From Deltaproteobacteria bacterium (GTDB taxonomy: Bacteria; Desulfobacterota; Desulfuromonadia; Geobacterales; Pseudopelobacteraceae), in NCBI GenBank assembly GCA_016182975.1, contig JACPFJ010000025.1, positions 60,697 through 124,696 on the forward strand: a stretch of DNA of 64,000 nucleotides, given 5' to 3'. The translations under genes and the position numbers were made by a program. Positions 27,693 to 36,919 of the stretch are shown here, in pieces. The notes under the pieces were generated by a model that ran no database searches, was not told where the DNA came from, and saw only the letters and a program-made list of their open reading frames with translations. Position 1 is the first letter of the stretch. Every line of letters begins with the position of its first letter.

Positions 27693-29459
27693 ATGCGCAA
27701 AACTACCGCACTGCTTGTGCTGACAATCTTCGTGCTGGGGGTCTATTACCCGGTTATTTTCGCCGGGGTTAACTCTCTGGACGATTTCCGCATGCTTGAA
27801 GAACTCCCCGGTTACGGTACACTTGATCTCCTGTCGCTTTTCAATCCTGTAAGTGGCTATGGCTACTTCAGACCGCTGATCTTTCTTTCGTACTATCTAG
27901 ACGCCTCCCTGCTCGAACTGACCCCAGAAGCGATGCACCTGGAGAACATTCTGATCCACCTGTTAAGCACTCTGCTGGTACTGTGGGTGGGGTTAGCGGT
28001 CTTCAGGGATCTGAAAGCGCGAGTCGAACTGTCCTTTGTCGCTGCCTGCGTGTTCGCCTTGCACCCGCTGAACGTTGAAGCGGTGGCCTGGATATCGGGC
28101 CGCACCGATCTGTTGGCAACGTTTTTTGCCTTGTTGGCGCTGGTATGTCTCTATCGTTTCGCCGATTCCGCCAAACTTCCCTGGTTGTGGTGTACGGCAC
28201 TGTTATGTCTGACCGGTGCGCTGGCCAAGGAGACGGCCCTGTTCTGCCTGCCTGCCGGTTTTCTGCTGGCCTGTGCCAACGATACCCGGCTGCGGACGTC
28301 TTTTGCCGAGAAAAGAGCACCCGTGCTCTTCGTACGTGCATTTTGGATGATACTGCCGTTCATCCTGATCGGAGTTGCCTATCTTTCCATACGCTTGTCG
28401 ACATTCAAGCAGGTGACAAAAACCGTTACCGCCAGCAGAGGCGAAGGGGCCGATGTAAATGCTGTTCACATAATGTTTCGTCTGATTCGTGAGGCCTTCA
28501 CCACCTACGGTTTCTACATCAAGAAACTCTTCCTGCCGCTGCCGCTAAATTTCGCCATCACCGAGATTCACGGCGCCTATCTGTGGCTGGGGCTGGCCGT
28601 GCTGTTGCTGATTATCTATTGCATGCTGCGCCGCCTGGATTCCGTTGCCGTCCAGATGATGCTGGCCGCCCTGCTCGTCATGAGCTCGGCCTTTGTCATC
28701 TCACGCGCCCGGATCGCCTGGACACCCTATGCCGAGCGTTACCTCTATCTGCCCACAGTTTTCTTCGCCTTCGGCATAGTGGATGCCGGGTACCGGCTCT
28801 GTTCACGCTACGTCAGCAAACGGACGGGAGTTATTGCCGCTTTTATCGTGCTAAGTCTAATGACGGTCGCGACCGCACAACGCGTCGTTGTCTGGCAGAG
28901 CAATCTGACCCTGTATCAGGATACCATCAAGAAGTCTCCAAATTTCGGTTGCATCAGCAATGAACTGGCTATCGCCTTGAACGCCGATAACCGGCCGGAC
29001 GAGGCGATGGCGCAGATCGAGCGCGGCAAGCAGGCAAAAAATCAGGGAGATATGGTTCTGCTCTATGTGAACCAGGCATCTATCCTGGGGGAAAAGAAGC
29101 AGTACGAGGAGGCCTACAAGGCGCTGGCCTGCACCTATAAGAACAGGGATATCGGTTCGGCCCATATCGAAGTGATAAAATCCTATATCCATCTGATGGA
29201 GCGCGAGCGAATCGAAACAAAGGACCGCAGGCGCGCAGAAAAATTGCTGGCCAGGCTTGCCGATCTGCATGAGTTGTATTACAAGAGAAGCGGCGATTCC
29301 GATCACCTCTACCGCGCGGCGCAACTTGCGCTTGCCGCCGGCAATCGGGACAAGGCCCATGCCTTTTTCAGCGAAGTCGCGGAGCGTGCGCCGAAGGAGT
29401 CGATGTACAAGGAGTTCGCCCGGAAGATGGCCAAAAAGACTGAAAAAGTCGTGAGGTAG
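27693..29459 (+). CDS. TMTC-like membrane glycosyltransferase with TPR tail
   Basis: The 588-residue protein has about ten to eleven membrane helices and then a C-terminal helical TPR-like region (~410-585). An acidic pair sits in the first loop (NSLDDFRML), where GT-C enzymes keep catalytic Asp residues. LHPLNVEAVAWISGRTDLLA and AERYLYLP are hallmarks of TMTC-type O-glycosyltransferases. It probably transfers a sugar from a lipid carrier to a periplasmic acceptor. The neighbouring pilin is an obvious candidate, but that is inference. ATG 27693 is preferred over TTG 27678, which lies within the hairpin's right arm. Position matches GSU1498 of G. sulfurreducens. Confidence 0.82.
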   Translation: MRKTTALLVLTIFVLGVYYPVIFAGVNSLDDFRMLEELPGYGTLDLLSLFNPVSGYGYFRPLIFLSYYLDASLLELTPEAMHLENILIHLLSTLLVLWVGLAVFRDLKARVELSFVAACVFALHPLNVEAVAWISGRTDLLATFFALLALVCLYRFADSAKLPWLWCTALLCLTGALAKETALFCLPAGFLLACANDTRLRTSFAEKRAPVLFVRAFWMILPFILIGVAYLSIRLSTFKQVTKTVTASRGEGADVNAVHIMFRLIREAFTTYGFYIKKLFLPLPLNFAITEIHGAYLWLGLAVLLLIIYCMLRRLDSVAVQMMLAALLVMSSAFVISRARIAWTPYAERYLYLPTVFFAFGIVDAGYRLCSRYVSKRTGVIAAFIVLSLMTVATAQRVVVWQSNLTLYQDTIKKSPNFGCISNELAIALNADNRPDEAMAQIERGKQAKNQGDMVLLYVNQASILGEKKQYEEAYKALACTYKNRDIGSAHIEVIKSYIHLMERERIETKDRRRAEKLLARLADLHELYYKRSGDSDHLYRAAQLALAAGNRDKAHAFFSEVAERAPKESMYKEFARKMAKKTEKVVR

Positions 29460-29462
29460 ACG

Positions 29463-30254
29463 ATGCTGAACCTGGTAGAGATCACACTCAAGAGCATCCT
29501 GCGGGACCGCGTATTCCACGGGATCATCTTTTCCGCACTCGTTTTCCTGCTGATTCCCTCGGTCGCTTCTCTCTCGATGAGGCAGATGACGGAGCTGTCC
29601 ATGAACCTGTCCCTTTCCCTGCTCTCCTTCATCCTGCTGCTCTTGGCACTGTTTCTGGGTGGTACGCACCTCTGGAAGGACATAGAGCGGCGTTACACCT
29701 ACAGCGTCCTGACGCTGCCGATCAGCCGCAGCTCTTATCTGGTCGGCAAATTTCTGGGGATCGCCATATTTATTTTTGCTGTGGCGTGCCTCCTGGGTCT
29801 GGTGGCGGCAGGGGTGGTTGTGTTCTCTTCCGGTATCTATCCACCCGAAAGACCGATTGCATGGGATAATTTCGTTGCCGCGGTCGTGTTGGATGCCCTG
29901 AAATACATTCTGGTGGTTGCCACCGCCTTTCTGTTCTCATCGGTCGGCACCTCGTTCTTTCTGCCCGTCTTCGGCACCATCTGCATCTTCTTCGTGGGGA
30001 GCGCCTCGCAGCAGGTGTACGACTACATCACCGCGCCCGCAACCACCGATATCTCGCTGTTTACCAAGAAGGCGGCCACGGTCGTCTACTACCTGTTGCC
30101 GAATTATTCGGCCTTCGATTACAAGGTTAACGCGGTATACGGAGTCCCCATCGCCGGGTCCGGGTTGCTGCTCACCCTGGCGTATTTTGCCGTCTATGCG
30201 CTGATAGTTGTCGCGTTGGCTGCACTTCTGTTTGAAAAGCGGGAGATGAACTGA
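29463..30254 (+). CDS. ABC-2 type transporter permease
   Basis: The 263-residue protein has about six membrane helices with the ABC-2 pattern. The conserved cytoplasmic region WKDIERRYTYSVLTLPISRSSYLVGKF precedes the third helix. It begins 3 bases after the glycosyltransferase stop. The matching ATPase is encoded two genes downstream (31142-32059). ABC-2 exporters move polysaccharides, lipids or drugs. Confidence 0.87.
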   Translation: MLNLVEITLKSILRDRVFHGIIFSALVFLLIPSVASLSMRQMTELSMNLSLSLLSFILLLLALFLGGTHLWKDIERRYTYSVLTLPISRSSYLVGKFLGIAIFIFAVACLLGLVAAGVVVFSSGIYPPERPIAWDNFVAAVVLDALKYILVVATAFLFSSVGTSFFLPVFGTICIFFVGSASQQVYDYITAPATTDISLFTKKAATVVYYLLPNYSAFDYKVNAVYGVPIAGSGLLLTLAYFAVYALIVVALAALLFEKREMN

Positions 30255-31145
30255 GTGAGCGGGATTAGGCGGCATATGGCGCTGCTTGCCTGCCTCTGTG
30301 CACTGTATGCCGCCATCATCGTGCCGTTTGCCAGTTACATGAGGAGCAAGCCGTTCGCTGAAAAACTCGGAACGCTGCCGACCGTGGCCACATTGAAGTT
30401 CATGTCTGCCGACCAGAAGCTGTTCGTCGGTTCGTCACTGGTCATGAAGGTGATCATCTATTTCGGCGGGCTGGCCGAACTGGCCAAGAACAGGATCATC
30501 ATCCCGCCTGACTATCCCGCCATGTCCCGCACCATCCATGCCGCGGTCAAGCTGGACCCCTACAACATCGACGCCTATTATTTCGCCCAGGCCTTTCTGA
30601 CGTGGGACGCCAGGCAGTTTACGATTGCCAACGACCTGTTGCGCGAGGGGATGAAATACCGCACCTGGGACTGGTACCTGCCCTTCTTCATCGGCTTCAA
30701 CTACGCCTTTTTCCTCAAGGACTTCGACAGCGCCGCCCAGTATTACCGGAAGGCGGGGGAACTCTCCGGGCAGGAACTGCACATCAGCCTGGCGGGCAGA
30801 TACATGCAGGAGGCCGGTCAGACCGATCACGCCATTGCTTACCTCACGGTCATGGCAAAGGGGGCGCGCAGCCCCATGGCCCGCAAGACGTTTGAAACCA
30901 GACTGGTCGCGTTCAAGCAGGTTAAACGGATCGAGTTGGCGCGTGATGCCTTCAGGGAGAAGCATGGCCGTTTGCCGTCATCGCTCCATGCGCTCATCGA
31001 AAGCGGTTATCTGGCGGATAAACCGGTCGATCCATATGGCGGCGAGTTTTTCATTGCAGCGGACGGCAAGGTTGGCACAACCAGCAAATTCGCCTTTAAA
31101 GGCGATGACAAACAGCCGGGGAACAAGGGTGGGACAAAGCCATGA
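30255..31145 (+). CDS. Membrane-anchored TPR-like protein of the ABC operon
   Basis: The 296-residue protein begins at GTG 30255, directly after the permease stop, with GGGAG upstream. It has one N-terminal membrane segment (ALLACLCALYAAIIVPFASY). The rest is helical and TPR-like (YNIDAYYFAQAFLTWDARQF, DFDSAAQYYRKAGELSGQEL), ending in a short domain that resembles the C-terminal part of pseudopilin-type proteins (GYLADKPVDPYGGEFFIAADGK). The stop overlaps the next start by 4 bases. The position between permease and ATPase genes implies a dedicated accessory of this exporter. Confidence 0.75.
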   Translation: MSGIRRHMALLACLCALYAAIIVPFASYMRSKPFAEKLGTLPTVATLKFMSADQKLFVGSSLVMKVIIYFGGLAELAKNRIIIPPDYPAMSRTIHAAVKLDPYNIDAYYFAQAFLTWDARQFTIANDLLREGMKYRTWDWYLPFFIGFNYAFFLKDFDSAAQYYRKAGELSGQELHISLAGRYMQEAGQTDHAIAYLTVMAKGARSPMARKTFETRLVAFKQVKRIELARDAFREKHGRLPSSLHALIESGYLADKPVDPYGGEFFIAADGKVGTTSKFAFKGDDKQPGNKGGTKP

Positions 31146-32059
31146 AGGCAATTGAAATCAGCGGACTCGGCAAGACATACAAAGGCAGGAAGGGTACCCG
31201 TATCCAGGCATTGAAGGGATTGTCGCTCGATATCATGCAAGGGGAGGTGTTCGGCTTCCTGGGACCCAATGGGGCCGGCAAGAGCACGACCATCAAGGCC
31301 CTGATGGGGTTGATCCGTCCCACCGCGGGCGATGCCCTGATCCTGGGAGAGCGGATAACCTCATGCACGGCGCGAAGAAACGTTGGTTATCTGCCGGAAA
31401 ATCCATCGTTTTACGATTACCTGACGGCCGAGGAATACCTGACATTCGTGGCAAAATCGTTCGACGTTAAAGGTAATTTGCTGGAACAGCGGGTCGCTGA
31501 AAGCCTCAAGCTAATGGAGCTGTGGGAGGCCCGCAAACGGCCGATCCGCAGCTACAGCAAGGGGATGGTGCAGCGGGTCGGCCTGGCCCAGGTGCTGGTG
31601 CACGCCCCCGAGGTCTTCATCCTCGACGAACCCATGAGCGGACTTGACCCCCTGGGCAGGGCGCTGGTGAAGGAGATCATCCTCGATCTGAAGAAACGGG
31701 GTAAATGCGTCTTTTTCAGTACCCACATAACCGACGATGTGGAGAAGGTGTGCGACAGGGTCGGCGTGATAGTGAGCGGGCAACTTCAGGCGTTGGACAG
31801 CGTGGAAAATATCCTGCGGAGCGGCCTGGAAGGGTATTGCGTGCAGATCAGGTCAGGTGTGAAACGACTGGATGTCTTCGATGGTTTTGAGGTATTGCGG
31901 ACACATGATCCTTTTGTGGAGTATATGGTCCCAGCGGCGAGATTCAACGAATTCATGGCGCTCGTTGGGCACCATTCCGCCGAGGTCATGTTCGTGGAGA
32001 CGAGAAGAAAAGATCTGGAGGCATTCTTTCTGGAGATAGTTGAAAAAGGGGAGGCATAG
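31142..32059 (+). CDS. ABC transporter ATP-binding protein, XapD-like
   Basis: The 305-residue ATPase has Walker A GPNGAGKST and a divergent signature YSKGMVQRVGLAQ. Walker B is VFILDEPMSGLDPLG and the switch His is in STHITDDVEKVCDR. The C-terminal ~80 residues are the extension common in ABC-2 ATPases. The gene order after pilA resembles GSU1498-GSU1501 of G. sulfurreducens. There the ATPase gene (xapD) is linked to the extracellular polysaccharide that anchors cytochromes; this comparison is from memory. The rest of the xap biosynthesis genes do not follow here, because metG does. Confidence 0.85.
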   Translation: MKAIEISGLGKTYKGRKGTRIQALKGLSLDIMQGEVFGFLGPNGAGKSTTIKALMGLIRPTAGDALILGERITSCTARRNVGYLPENPSFYDYLTAEEYLTFVAKSFDVKGNLLEQRVAESLKLMELWEARKRPIRSYSKGMVQRVGLAQVLVHAPEVFILDEPMSGLDPLGRALVKEIILDLKKRGKCVFFSTHITDDVEKVCDRVGVIVSGQLQALDSVENILRSGLEGYCVQIRSGVKRLDVFDGFEVLRTHDPFVEYMVPAARFNEFMALVGHHSAEVMFVETRRKDLEAFFLEIVEKGEA

Positions 32060-32091
32060 CAGTACCTCCCCGGACTGATTTGCCTCTTATT

Positions 32092-33612
32092 TCACCCTTC
32101 CATCCTCGGAAACAGCGCCTCGGCCTTGCAGACGGTCGTTCCCGCCTTCAATCCCCCCCAGGCAAGTACCGCTTGATCCACCTCTTTCGGACACCCCAAA
32201 GAACACAACGCCTTTTCCGTCGTGGCCGGCAGGAAGGCAGACAGGATGCAGTGCACGATGCGCTGCGACTCCAGCAGGCAGTACATCACCGTGGCCAGGC
32301 GGTCATTCAGGGCCTGGTCCTTGGCAAGGGTCCATGGTGCCTGCTCGTCGATGTACTTGTTCCCCGCTGAGATCACGTCCCAGATGGCCTGGAGCGCCTT
32401 GCTGAAGGCCAGGTCGTCCATGCAGGCGTCCACGGCCGTGACCATCTCCACGGTCTTCTTCTTCAGCGCCAGGTCGCTTTCCGTCAACTCTGCCGGTTCG
32501 GGCAGGACTCCATTGAAATACTTGACCGCCATGGCGGTGGAGCGGCTGAGGAGGTTGCCCAGGTCGTTGGCCAGGTCGGAGTTGAGTCGCTGCACCAGGG
32601 CCGCGTGGGAGAAGTCGCCGTCCAGGCCGAAGGGGACCTCGCGCAGCAGGAAGTAGCGCACCACATCGACGCCGTATTTATCGATGAGCATGTTGGGCTC
32701 GACCACGTTCTGCAGGCTCTTGCTCATCTTCTGCCCCTCGACCGTCCACCATCCGTGGGCATAGACCTTCTTCGGCAACGGCAGTCCGGCCGCCATCAGG
32801 AAGGTGGGCCAGTATACGGAGTGGAAGCGGAGGATGTCCTTGCCGATCAGGTGCACATCCACCGGCCAGAAACGCCCATATTCGGGAGTGGCGTCAGGGT
32901 AGCCCAGGGCGGTGACGTAGTTGGTCAGGGCGTCGAACCAGACGTAGATCACATGCTTCTCGTTGCCCGGCACCGGGATGCCCCAGGTAAAGGTGGTGCG
33001 CGACACGGAGAGGTCGCGCAGCCCCTCTTTCACGAAGGAGATGATCTCGTTGCGCTTGCTCTTGGGCTGGATGAAGTCGGGATTGGCCTCGATGTGCTCC
33101 AGGAGCGCCTGCTGGTATTTGCTCATGCGGAAGAAGTAGGACTCCTCCTTGAGCTTCTCCACCGGACGGTTGCAGTCGGGGCAGCGGTTGTCGCTTAACT
33201 GCGTCTCGGTCCAGAAGGTCTCGCAGGGGGTGCAGTACCAGTCCTCGTATTCCCCCAGGTAGATGTCCCCCTTTTCGAGGATATCTGTGAAGATATGGGC
33301 CACCCCCTTTTTGTGGCGTTCCTGGGTGGTGCGGATGAAGTCGGTGTTGGAGATCCCCAGCCGCTCCCAGAGCGCCTGGAAACGCTTGACCACCCGGTCG
33401 GCCAGCTCCAGCGGTGTCTCGCCGGCGGTTATGGCGGCCTTCTCCACCTTCTGGCCGTGCTCGTCACTTCCGGTGAGAAAGCAGACCTCATATCCCATCA
33501 GACGCTTGTAGCGGGCCAGCACGTCCGCCGCCACGGTGGTGTAGGCGTGGCCGATGTGGGGCACGTCGTTGACATAGTATATCGGGGTAGTCACGTAGAA
33601 TGCAGGTTTCAT
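32092..33612 (-). CDS. metG: Methionyl-tRNA synthetase
   Basis: The 506-residue class I synthetase has the HIGH motif in VPHIGHAYT, KMSKSLQN, and a zinc-binding CTPCETFW with RCPDC. It lacks the C-terminal EMAP/tRNA-binding domain of longer MetRS forms, which is common for this subtype. The ATG at 33612 has AGGAG 7 bases upstream. A GTG at 33618 is in frame but overlaps the ricT stop. Confidence 0.96.
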   Translation of the reverse strand: MKPAFYVTTPIYYVNDVPHIGHAYTTVAADVLARYKRLMGYEVCFLTGSDEHGQKVEKAAITAGETPLELADRVVKRFQALWERLGISNTDFIRTTQERHKKGVAHIFTDILEKGDIYLGEYEDWYCTPCETFWTETQLSDNRCPDCNRPVEKLKEESYFFRMSKYQQALLEHIEANPDFIQPKSKRNEIISFVKEGLRDLSVSRTTFTWGIPVPGNEKHVIYVWFDALTNYVTALGYPDATPEYGRFWPVDVHLIGKDILRFHSVYWPTFLMAAGLPLPKKVYAHGWWTVEGQKMSKSLQNVVEPNMLIDKYGVDVVRYFLLREVPFGLDGDFSHAALVQRLNSDLANDLGNLLSRSTAMAVKYFNGVLPEPAELTESDLALKKKTVEMVTAVDACMDDLAFSKALQAIWDVISAGNKYIDEQAPWTLAKDQALNDRLATVMYCLLESQRIVHCILSAFLPATTEKALCSLGCPKEVDQAVLAWGGLKAGTTVCKAEALFPRMEG

Positions 33613-33614
33613 CG

Positions 33615-34739
33615 TCACGCTCCTGGTGCTGGGGGTGGGGTGCTGCCGTTGGGTGTGCCATCCTGGTCTTTGCGGTGCCCGTGCTTGCGGAACCGGTTCT
33701 TTTTGCGTCCCTTGCGGGGCTGTCCATCGGACTGGCGGGGCTCCTCGGCGGACTGTACGACGGGTGGCGCTGCGGGTGGCGCTTCCTGCTGCGGCGCTGC
33801 CGCCTCGGCCGATTTCCTTTCCGTACGCTCTGGCCGCTCGGGGCGTTCAGTACGCTCCGGGCGTTGGGCGCGCCCTTTCTGGGAGGGGCGCGCAGTGGTG
33901 GCGGAAGCGGGCTCGGCCCGTGGCTGCGTATCGACAGGGGCAGCTTCGCCGAGCACCTCTCCCTGTTTGACGACGACATGCTTGCCGTCGTCGGTCTTGA
34001 GGGTGATGTCGCCGGTCAGGATGTTCAGCTTGTCGACGACTCCGGCGGTGCTCTCCGTGCGCACCCGTTTGCCGCATTTGGGCAGGTTCTTGCGCAGGCA
34101 GCAGTAGGTCTCATACTCGTAATCGAGGCAGCAGAGGAGCCGGCCGCACTGCCCGGAGATCTTGTTGGGATTGAGGGCCAGGTTCTGCTCCTTGGCCATC
34201 TTGACCGAGACCGGCTGGAAATCCCGCAGAAAGGAGCAGCAGCACAACTCCCGGCCGCAGATGCCGATGCCGCCGACCATCTTGGACTCGTCGCGGACGC
34301 CGATCTGGCGCATCTCGATGCGGGTGTGAAAGGTGTGGGCCAGGTCCTTGACCAGGTCGCGGAAATCCACCCTGCCGTCGGCGGTGAAGAAGAAGACCGC
34401 CTTGCTGCCGTCGAACAGGTATTCCACCCTGACCAGCTTCATCTGCATCCCGCGCTCCATGATGCGCCTGAGGCAGAATTCGTAGGCCTCCTTCTCCTTG
34501 CCGATGTTACGCTCGAGGGTGACGAGGTCCTCCGGGGTGGCCTTGCGCCGGATCGTGGCGAGGCCTGCGGGTGTCTCACCCTGCTTGCGGTCGACCGGAC
34601 CGCTTACTACCGAACCGAGCCCAAGGCCGCGTTCGGTCTCCACGATGACCTTGTCGCCGGGGGCTATATCGAGATCGCCGGCATTGAAGTCGTAAAGCTT
34701 GCCGGCTGTGATGAACTGTATGGTTACAATGCGTGACAA
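33615..34739 (-). CDS. ricT: PSP1/RicT-family protein with extended basic tail
   Basis: Residues 1 to ~270 form the PSP1 domain of the RicT (YaaT) family. They contain CGRELCCCSFLRDF, VSVKMAKEQNLALNPNKISG and CGRLLCCLDYE, the cysteine-rich signature that in Bacillus RicT helps bind Fe-S clusters and supports RNA processing with RNase Y. The last ~100 residues are low complexity, with repeated ERPER units, a Pro/Ala stretch and a basic RKGRKKNRFRKHGHRK run. The order holB-ricT-metG is common in bacteria. Confidence 0.88.
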   Translation of the reverse strand: MSRIVTIQFITAGKLYDFNAGDLDIAPGDKVIVETERGLGLGSVVSGPVDRKQGETPAGLATIRRKATPEDLVTLERNIGKEKEAYEFCLRRIMERGMQMKLVRVEYLFDGSKAVFFFTADGRVDFRDLVKDLAHTFHTRIEMRQIGVRDESKMVGGIGICGRELCCCSFLRDFQPVSVKMAKEQNLALNPNKISGQCGRLLCCLDYEYETYCCLRKNLPKCGKRVRTESTAGVVDKLNILTGDITLKTDDGKHVVVKQGEVLGEAAPVDTQPRAEPASATTARPSQKGRAQRPERTERPERPERTERKSAEAAAPQQEAPPAAPPVVQSAEEPRQSDGQPRKGRKKNRFRKHGHRKDQDGTPNGSTPPPAPGA

Positions 34740-34769
34740 TGAATTTCTCCTTGTGGTTGAACTGCCGGG

Positions 34770-35750
34770 TTAAATGGCGGCAGTGGCCATCTTCATGAAG
34801 AGTTGATCCAGGGCGAGCTTCACATTGGCGTTACGCTGCACCGCTGCGCGGGTCTCCATGATGTCTCCCGCGATTTGCATTATCCGGTCGAGCTTCAATC
34901 CGGCCGCAAAGGATTCCAGGGCCGGGCGGACGGCGGTATTGACGATGTCGCTGCTCCCGGCCGCCAGGTGGATCATGTCCCTGGCAAAGGAGAGCAGCAT
35001 GTCGAGGGTTTCCAGGGCCTCGTCCCGGTTTCCGGCCAATTCCTCCGAGGCGTCGAATACGGTCGCGACGCGCCCGGCATCCAGGCCGCCCAGGTGCTTC
35101 AATACCAGTTCCCGCCGCATGGCAAGCGTCTCGTCGTCCAATACCAGGGCCCGCTGCATGCTGCCATCGGCCATTTGGGCCAGCAGGGCCGCGGATGCGC
35201 CTTCCATGCCGCCGCGTTCCAGAAGCAGCCGGACGTGCTCCGGCGAGAGCGGGGCGAAGCGTACCGGTTGACAGCGGGAACGGATGGTCGGCAGCAGCAT
35301 GGCGGCGTTCTCGGTGAGCAGGATGATGATCGCGTTGCCCGGCGGCTCTTCCAGTGTCTTCAGCAGTGAGTTGGCCGCGTTCACGCTCATCCGCTCGGCA
35401 GGCTCGATGATGCAGGCCTTGCGCGGCGCCTCGTAGGGGCGCAGGGCCAGCTCGCGCTGCATCTCCCGCAGCTGGTCGATGCTGATGTCGCGCTTGTCCG
35501 GCAACGGAGAGACCCAATGGATATCGGCGTGGTTGCCTCCCGCCACCTTGCGGCAGGCGGGACAGACGCCGCAGGCGTCATCGGAAGCGGCCGGGCAGAA
35601 GATGGCCTGGATCAGCGCCAGGGCGGTCTTTCTGCGGCCACACCCCGGCACACCTTCAAAGATATAGGAATGGGCTGTTTTGCCGGAGCGGATCGACCGC
35701 CGCAGCACCTCCACGATGCGCTCATGTCCCACGATGTCACTGAATGGCAT
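34770..35750 (-). CDS. holB: DNA polymerase III delta' subunit
   Basis: This AAA+ clamp-loader subunit has 326 residues. It begins MPFSDIVGHERIVEVLRRSI and has a degenerate P-loop (GVPGCGRRKTA). A zinc module is seen as CPAASDDACGVCPAC, and LKTLEEPPGNAIIILLTENA and SRCQPVRF follow. Delta' helps load the sliding clamp. The gene overlaps tmk by 14 bases and precedes ricT and metG, a classic replication and translation cluster. Confidence 0.94.
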   Translation of the reverse strand: MPFSDIVGHERIVEVLRRSIRSGKTAHSYIFEGVPGCGRRKTALALIQAIFCPAASDDACGVCPACRKVAGGNHADIHWVSPLPDKRDISIDQLREMQRELALRPYEAPRKACIIEPAERMSVNAANSLLKTLEEPPGNAIIILLTENAAMLLPTIRSRCQPVRFAPLSPEHVRLLLERGGMEGASAALLAQMADGSMQRALVLDDETLAMRRELVLKHLGGLDAGRVATVFDASEELAGNRDEALETLDMLLSFARDMIHLAAGSSDIVNTAVRPALESFAAGLKLDRIMQIAGDIMETRAAVQRNANVKLALDQLFMKMATAAI

Positions 35751-36405
35751 GATTGACCGCCTTCAGCCTCTGTCGCACCTGTTCGCCAATCACGTCTGCG
35801 ATCCCGGCAACGGCGCCGTTGCCGTTCACCCGTAGAAAGCGCCCCGGTTCCCGCTCCGCCAGGGAAAGGTAGCCGTCACGGACGCGGCGGTGAAACTCCA
35901 GCGATTCAAGTTCGAAGCGTTCCTCCCGCGGGCCGGTGGCCGCCTCGATCCTTTGCCTGGCCCGTGCCAGCCCCACCTCGGCGTCACAGTCGATCAGGAT
36001 GGTCAGATCGGGGAGCAGGTCCTGGCAGGCCAGGGTGTTGAGGGGGTCGATCGTTGCACGCCCGATCCCCCGTCCGAAGCTCTGATAGGCGATGGTCGCA
36101 TCGGTGAAGCGGTCGCACAGCACAACGCAACCCGATTCCAGGGCGGGGCGGATAACCTCGGCCACATGCTGGGCACGGGCGGCGGCATACAGCAGCAGTT
36201 CGGTCAAGGGCTGCATCCCGCGGTTGCCGGCATCCAGCAGGATCGAGCGGATCTGGTCGGAGATCGGGCATCCTCCGGGCTCACGCGTCGTGACGACACG
36301 GTACCCGAGCGCTTCCAGGCGCTCGCCGAGCAGTCTGACCTGCGTCGTCTTGCCGCACCCCTCGATCCCTTCAAAGGTTATGAAATAGCCCACTCTATTC
36401 TCCAT
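35737..36405 (-). CDS. tmk: Thymidylate kinase
   Basis: The 222-residue enzyme phosphorylates dTMP to dTDP. The P-loop is in FEGIEGCGKTTQ, followed by TREPGGCPISDQIR, and CDRFTDATIAYQSFGRGI contains the conserved DR motif. It overlaps holB by 14 bases. The ATG at 36405 (MENRVGYFITFEGIEG) is well supported. Confidence 0.95.
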   Translation of the reverse strand: MENRVGYFITFEGIEGCGKTTQVRLLGERLEALGYRVVTTREPGGCPISDQIRSILLDAGNRGMQPLTELLLYAAARAQHVAEVIRPALESGCVVLCDRFTDATIAYQSFGRGIGRATIDPLNTLACQDLLPDLTILIDCDAEVGLARARQRIEAATGPREERFELESLEFHRRVRDGYLSLAEREPGRFLRVNGNGAVAGIADVIGEQVRQRLKAVNHAIQ

Positions 36406-36542
36406 CGTCTTCTTAAATAATTAATTATAGGCAAGGAGGCATTGATTGGCAACTGAATTCAGGTTTCCGGAGCCTGCGGGCTTATTCCCGACTTCGTCCA
36501 GGTCATATTCCTGGTTCATGTAAGCGGTGTCCCTCGATCTTG

Positions 36543-36599
36543 AAAAAGGAGAAAGGCTATTTCCCAAATTTGTACTGAAAAATAGCCTCTCTCCTTTTT
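36543..36599 (-). terminator. Long hairpin terminator after the toxin gene
   Basis: AAAAAGGAGAAAGGCTATTT (36543-36562) pairs with AAATAGCCTCTCTCCTTTTT (36580-36599) with a single mismatch across 20 bases. The arms end in A/T runs in both directions, so it can stop transcription from the toxin-antitoxin operon and shield tmk. No gene is supported between 36420 and 36620. Confidence 0.85.
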
Positions 36600-36619
36600 G
36601 TCTCTGAATTCTTTGTTTC

Positions 36620-36919
36620 CTAATCGCCAGTTTCATTCAATCGCAATAGCCGATGCCCTTTAAAAACGGTTAGTATGTCGATTCGATCACCATTCAATCG
36701 GTAGACAATACGATATCCTCGGTAAATAAGCTCTCTAATGTCAGGATTGCCTATTTCTGGTACGGTCCTTCCGCTTCTCGGATTGTCAGTCAAAATTGCT
36801 TCAGCATGGTCAATAAGGGCATCAACAAAACGGATAGCGCGCTCCACACTGTCACGTGCAATGAAATCCTCTATGTCAACCAGATTTTCTCCAGCTTCCC
36901 GTGACCATGTTACGCTCAT
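36620..36919 (-). CDS. RelE/ParE-family toxin
   Basis: The 99-residue protein has the ParE/RelE fold pattern: WSREAGENLVDIEDFIARDS, NPRSGRTVPEIGNPDIRELIYRGYRIVYRL, and a last strand with ILTVFKGHRLL. Members inhibit DNA gyrase (ParE) or cleave mRNA on the ribosome (RelE). The LIYRGYRIVYRL form leans toward ParE, but target assignment needs experiment. It overlaps the antitoxin gene by 4 bases, the usual coupling. Confidence 0.88.
   Translation of the reverse strand: MSVTWSREAGENLVDIEDFIARDSVERAIRFVDALIDHAEAILTDNPRSGRTVPEIGNPDIRELIYRGYRIVYRLNGDRIDILTVFKGHRLLRLNETGD

Noticed and set aside
36421..36636. 71-codon minus-strand frame after the toxin gene
   Set aside because: It spans the long terminator hairpin and has no conserved features.
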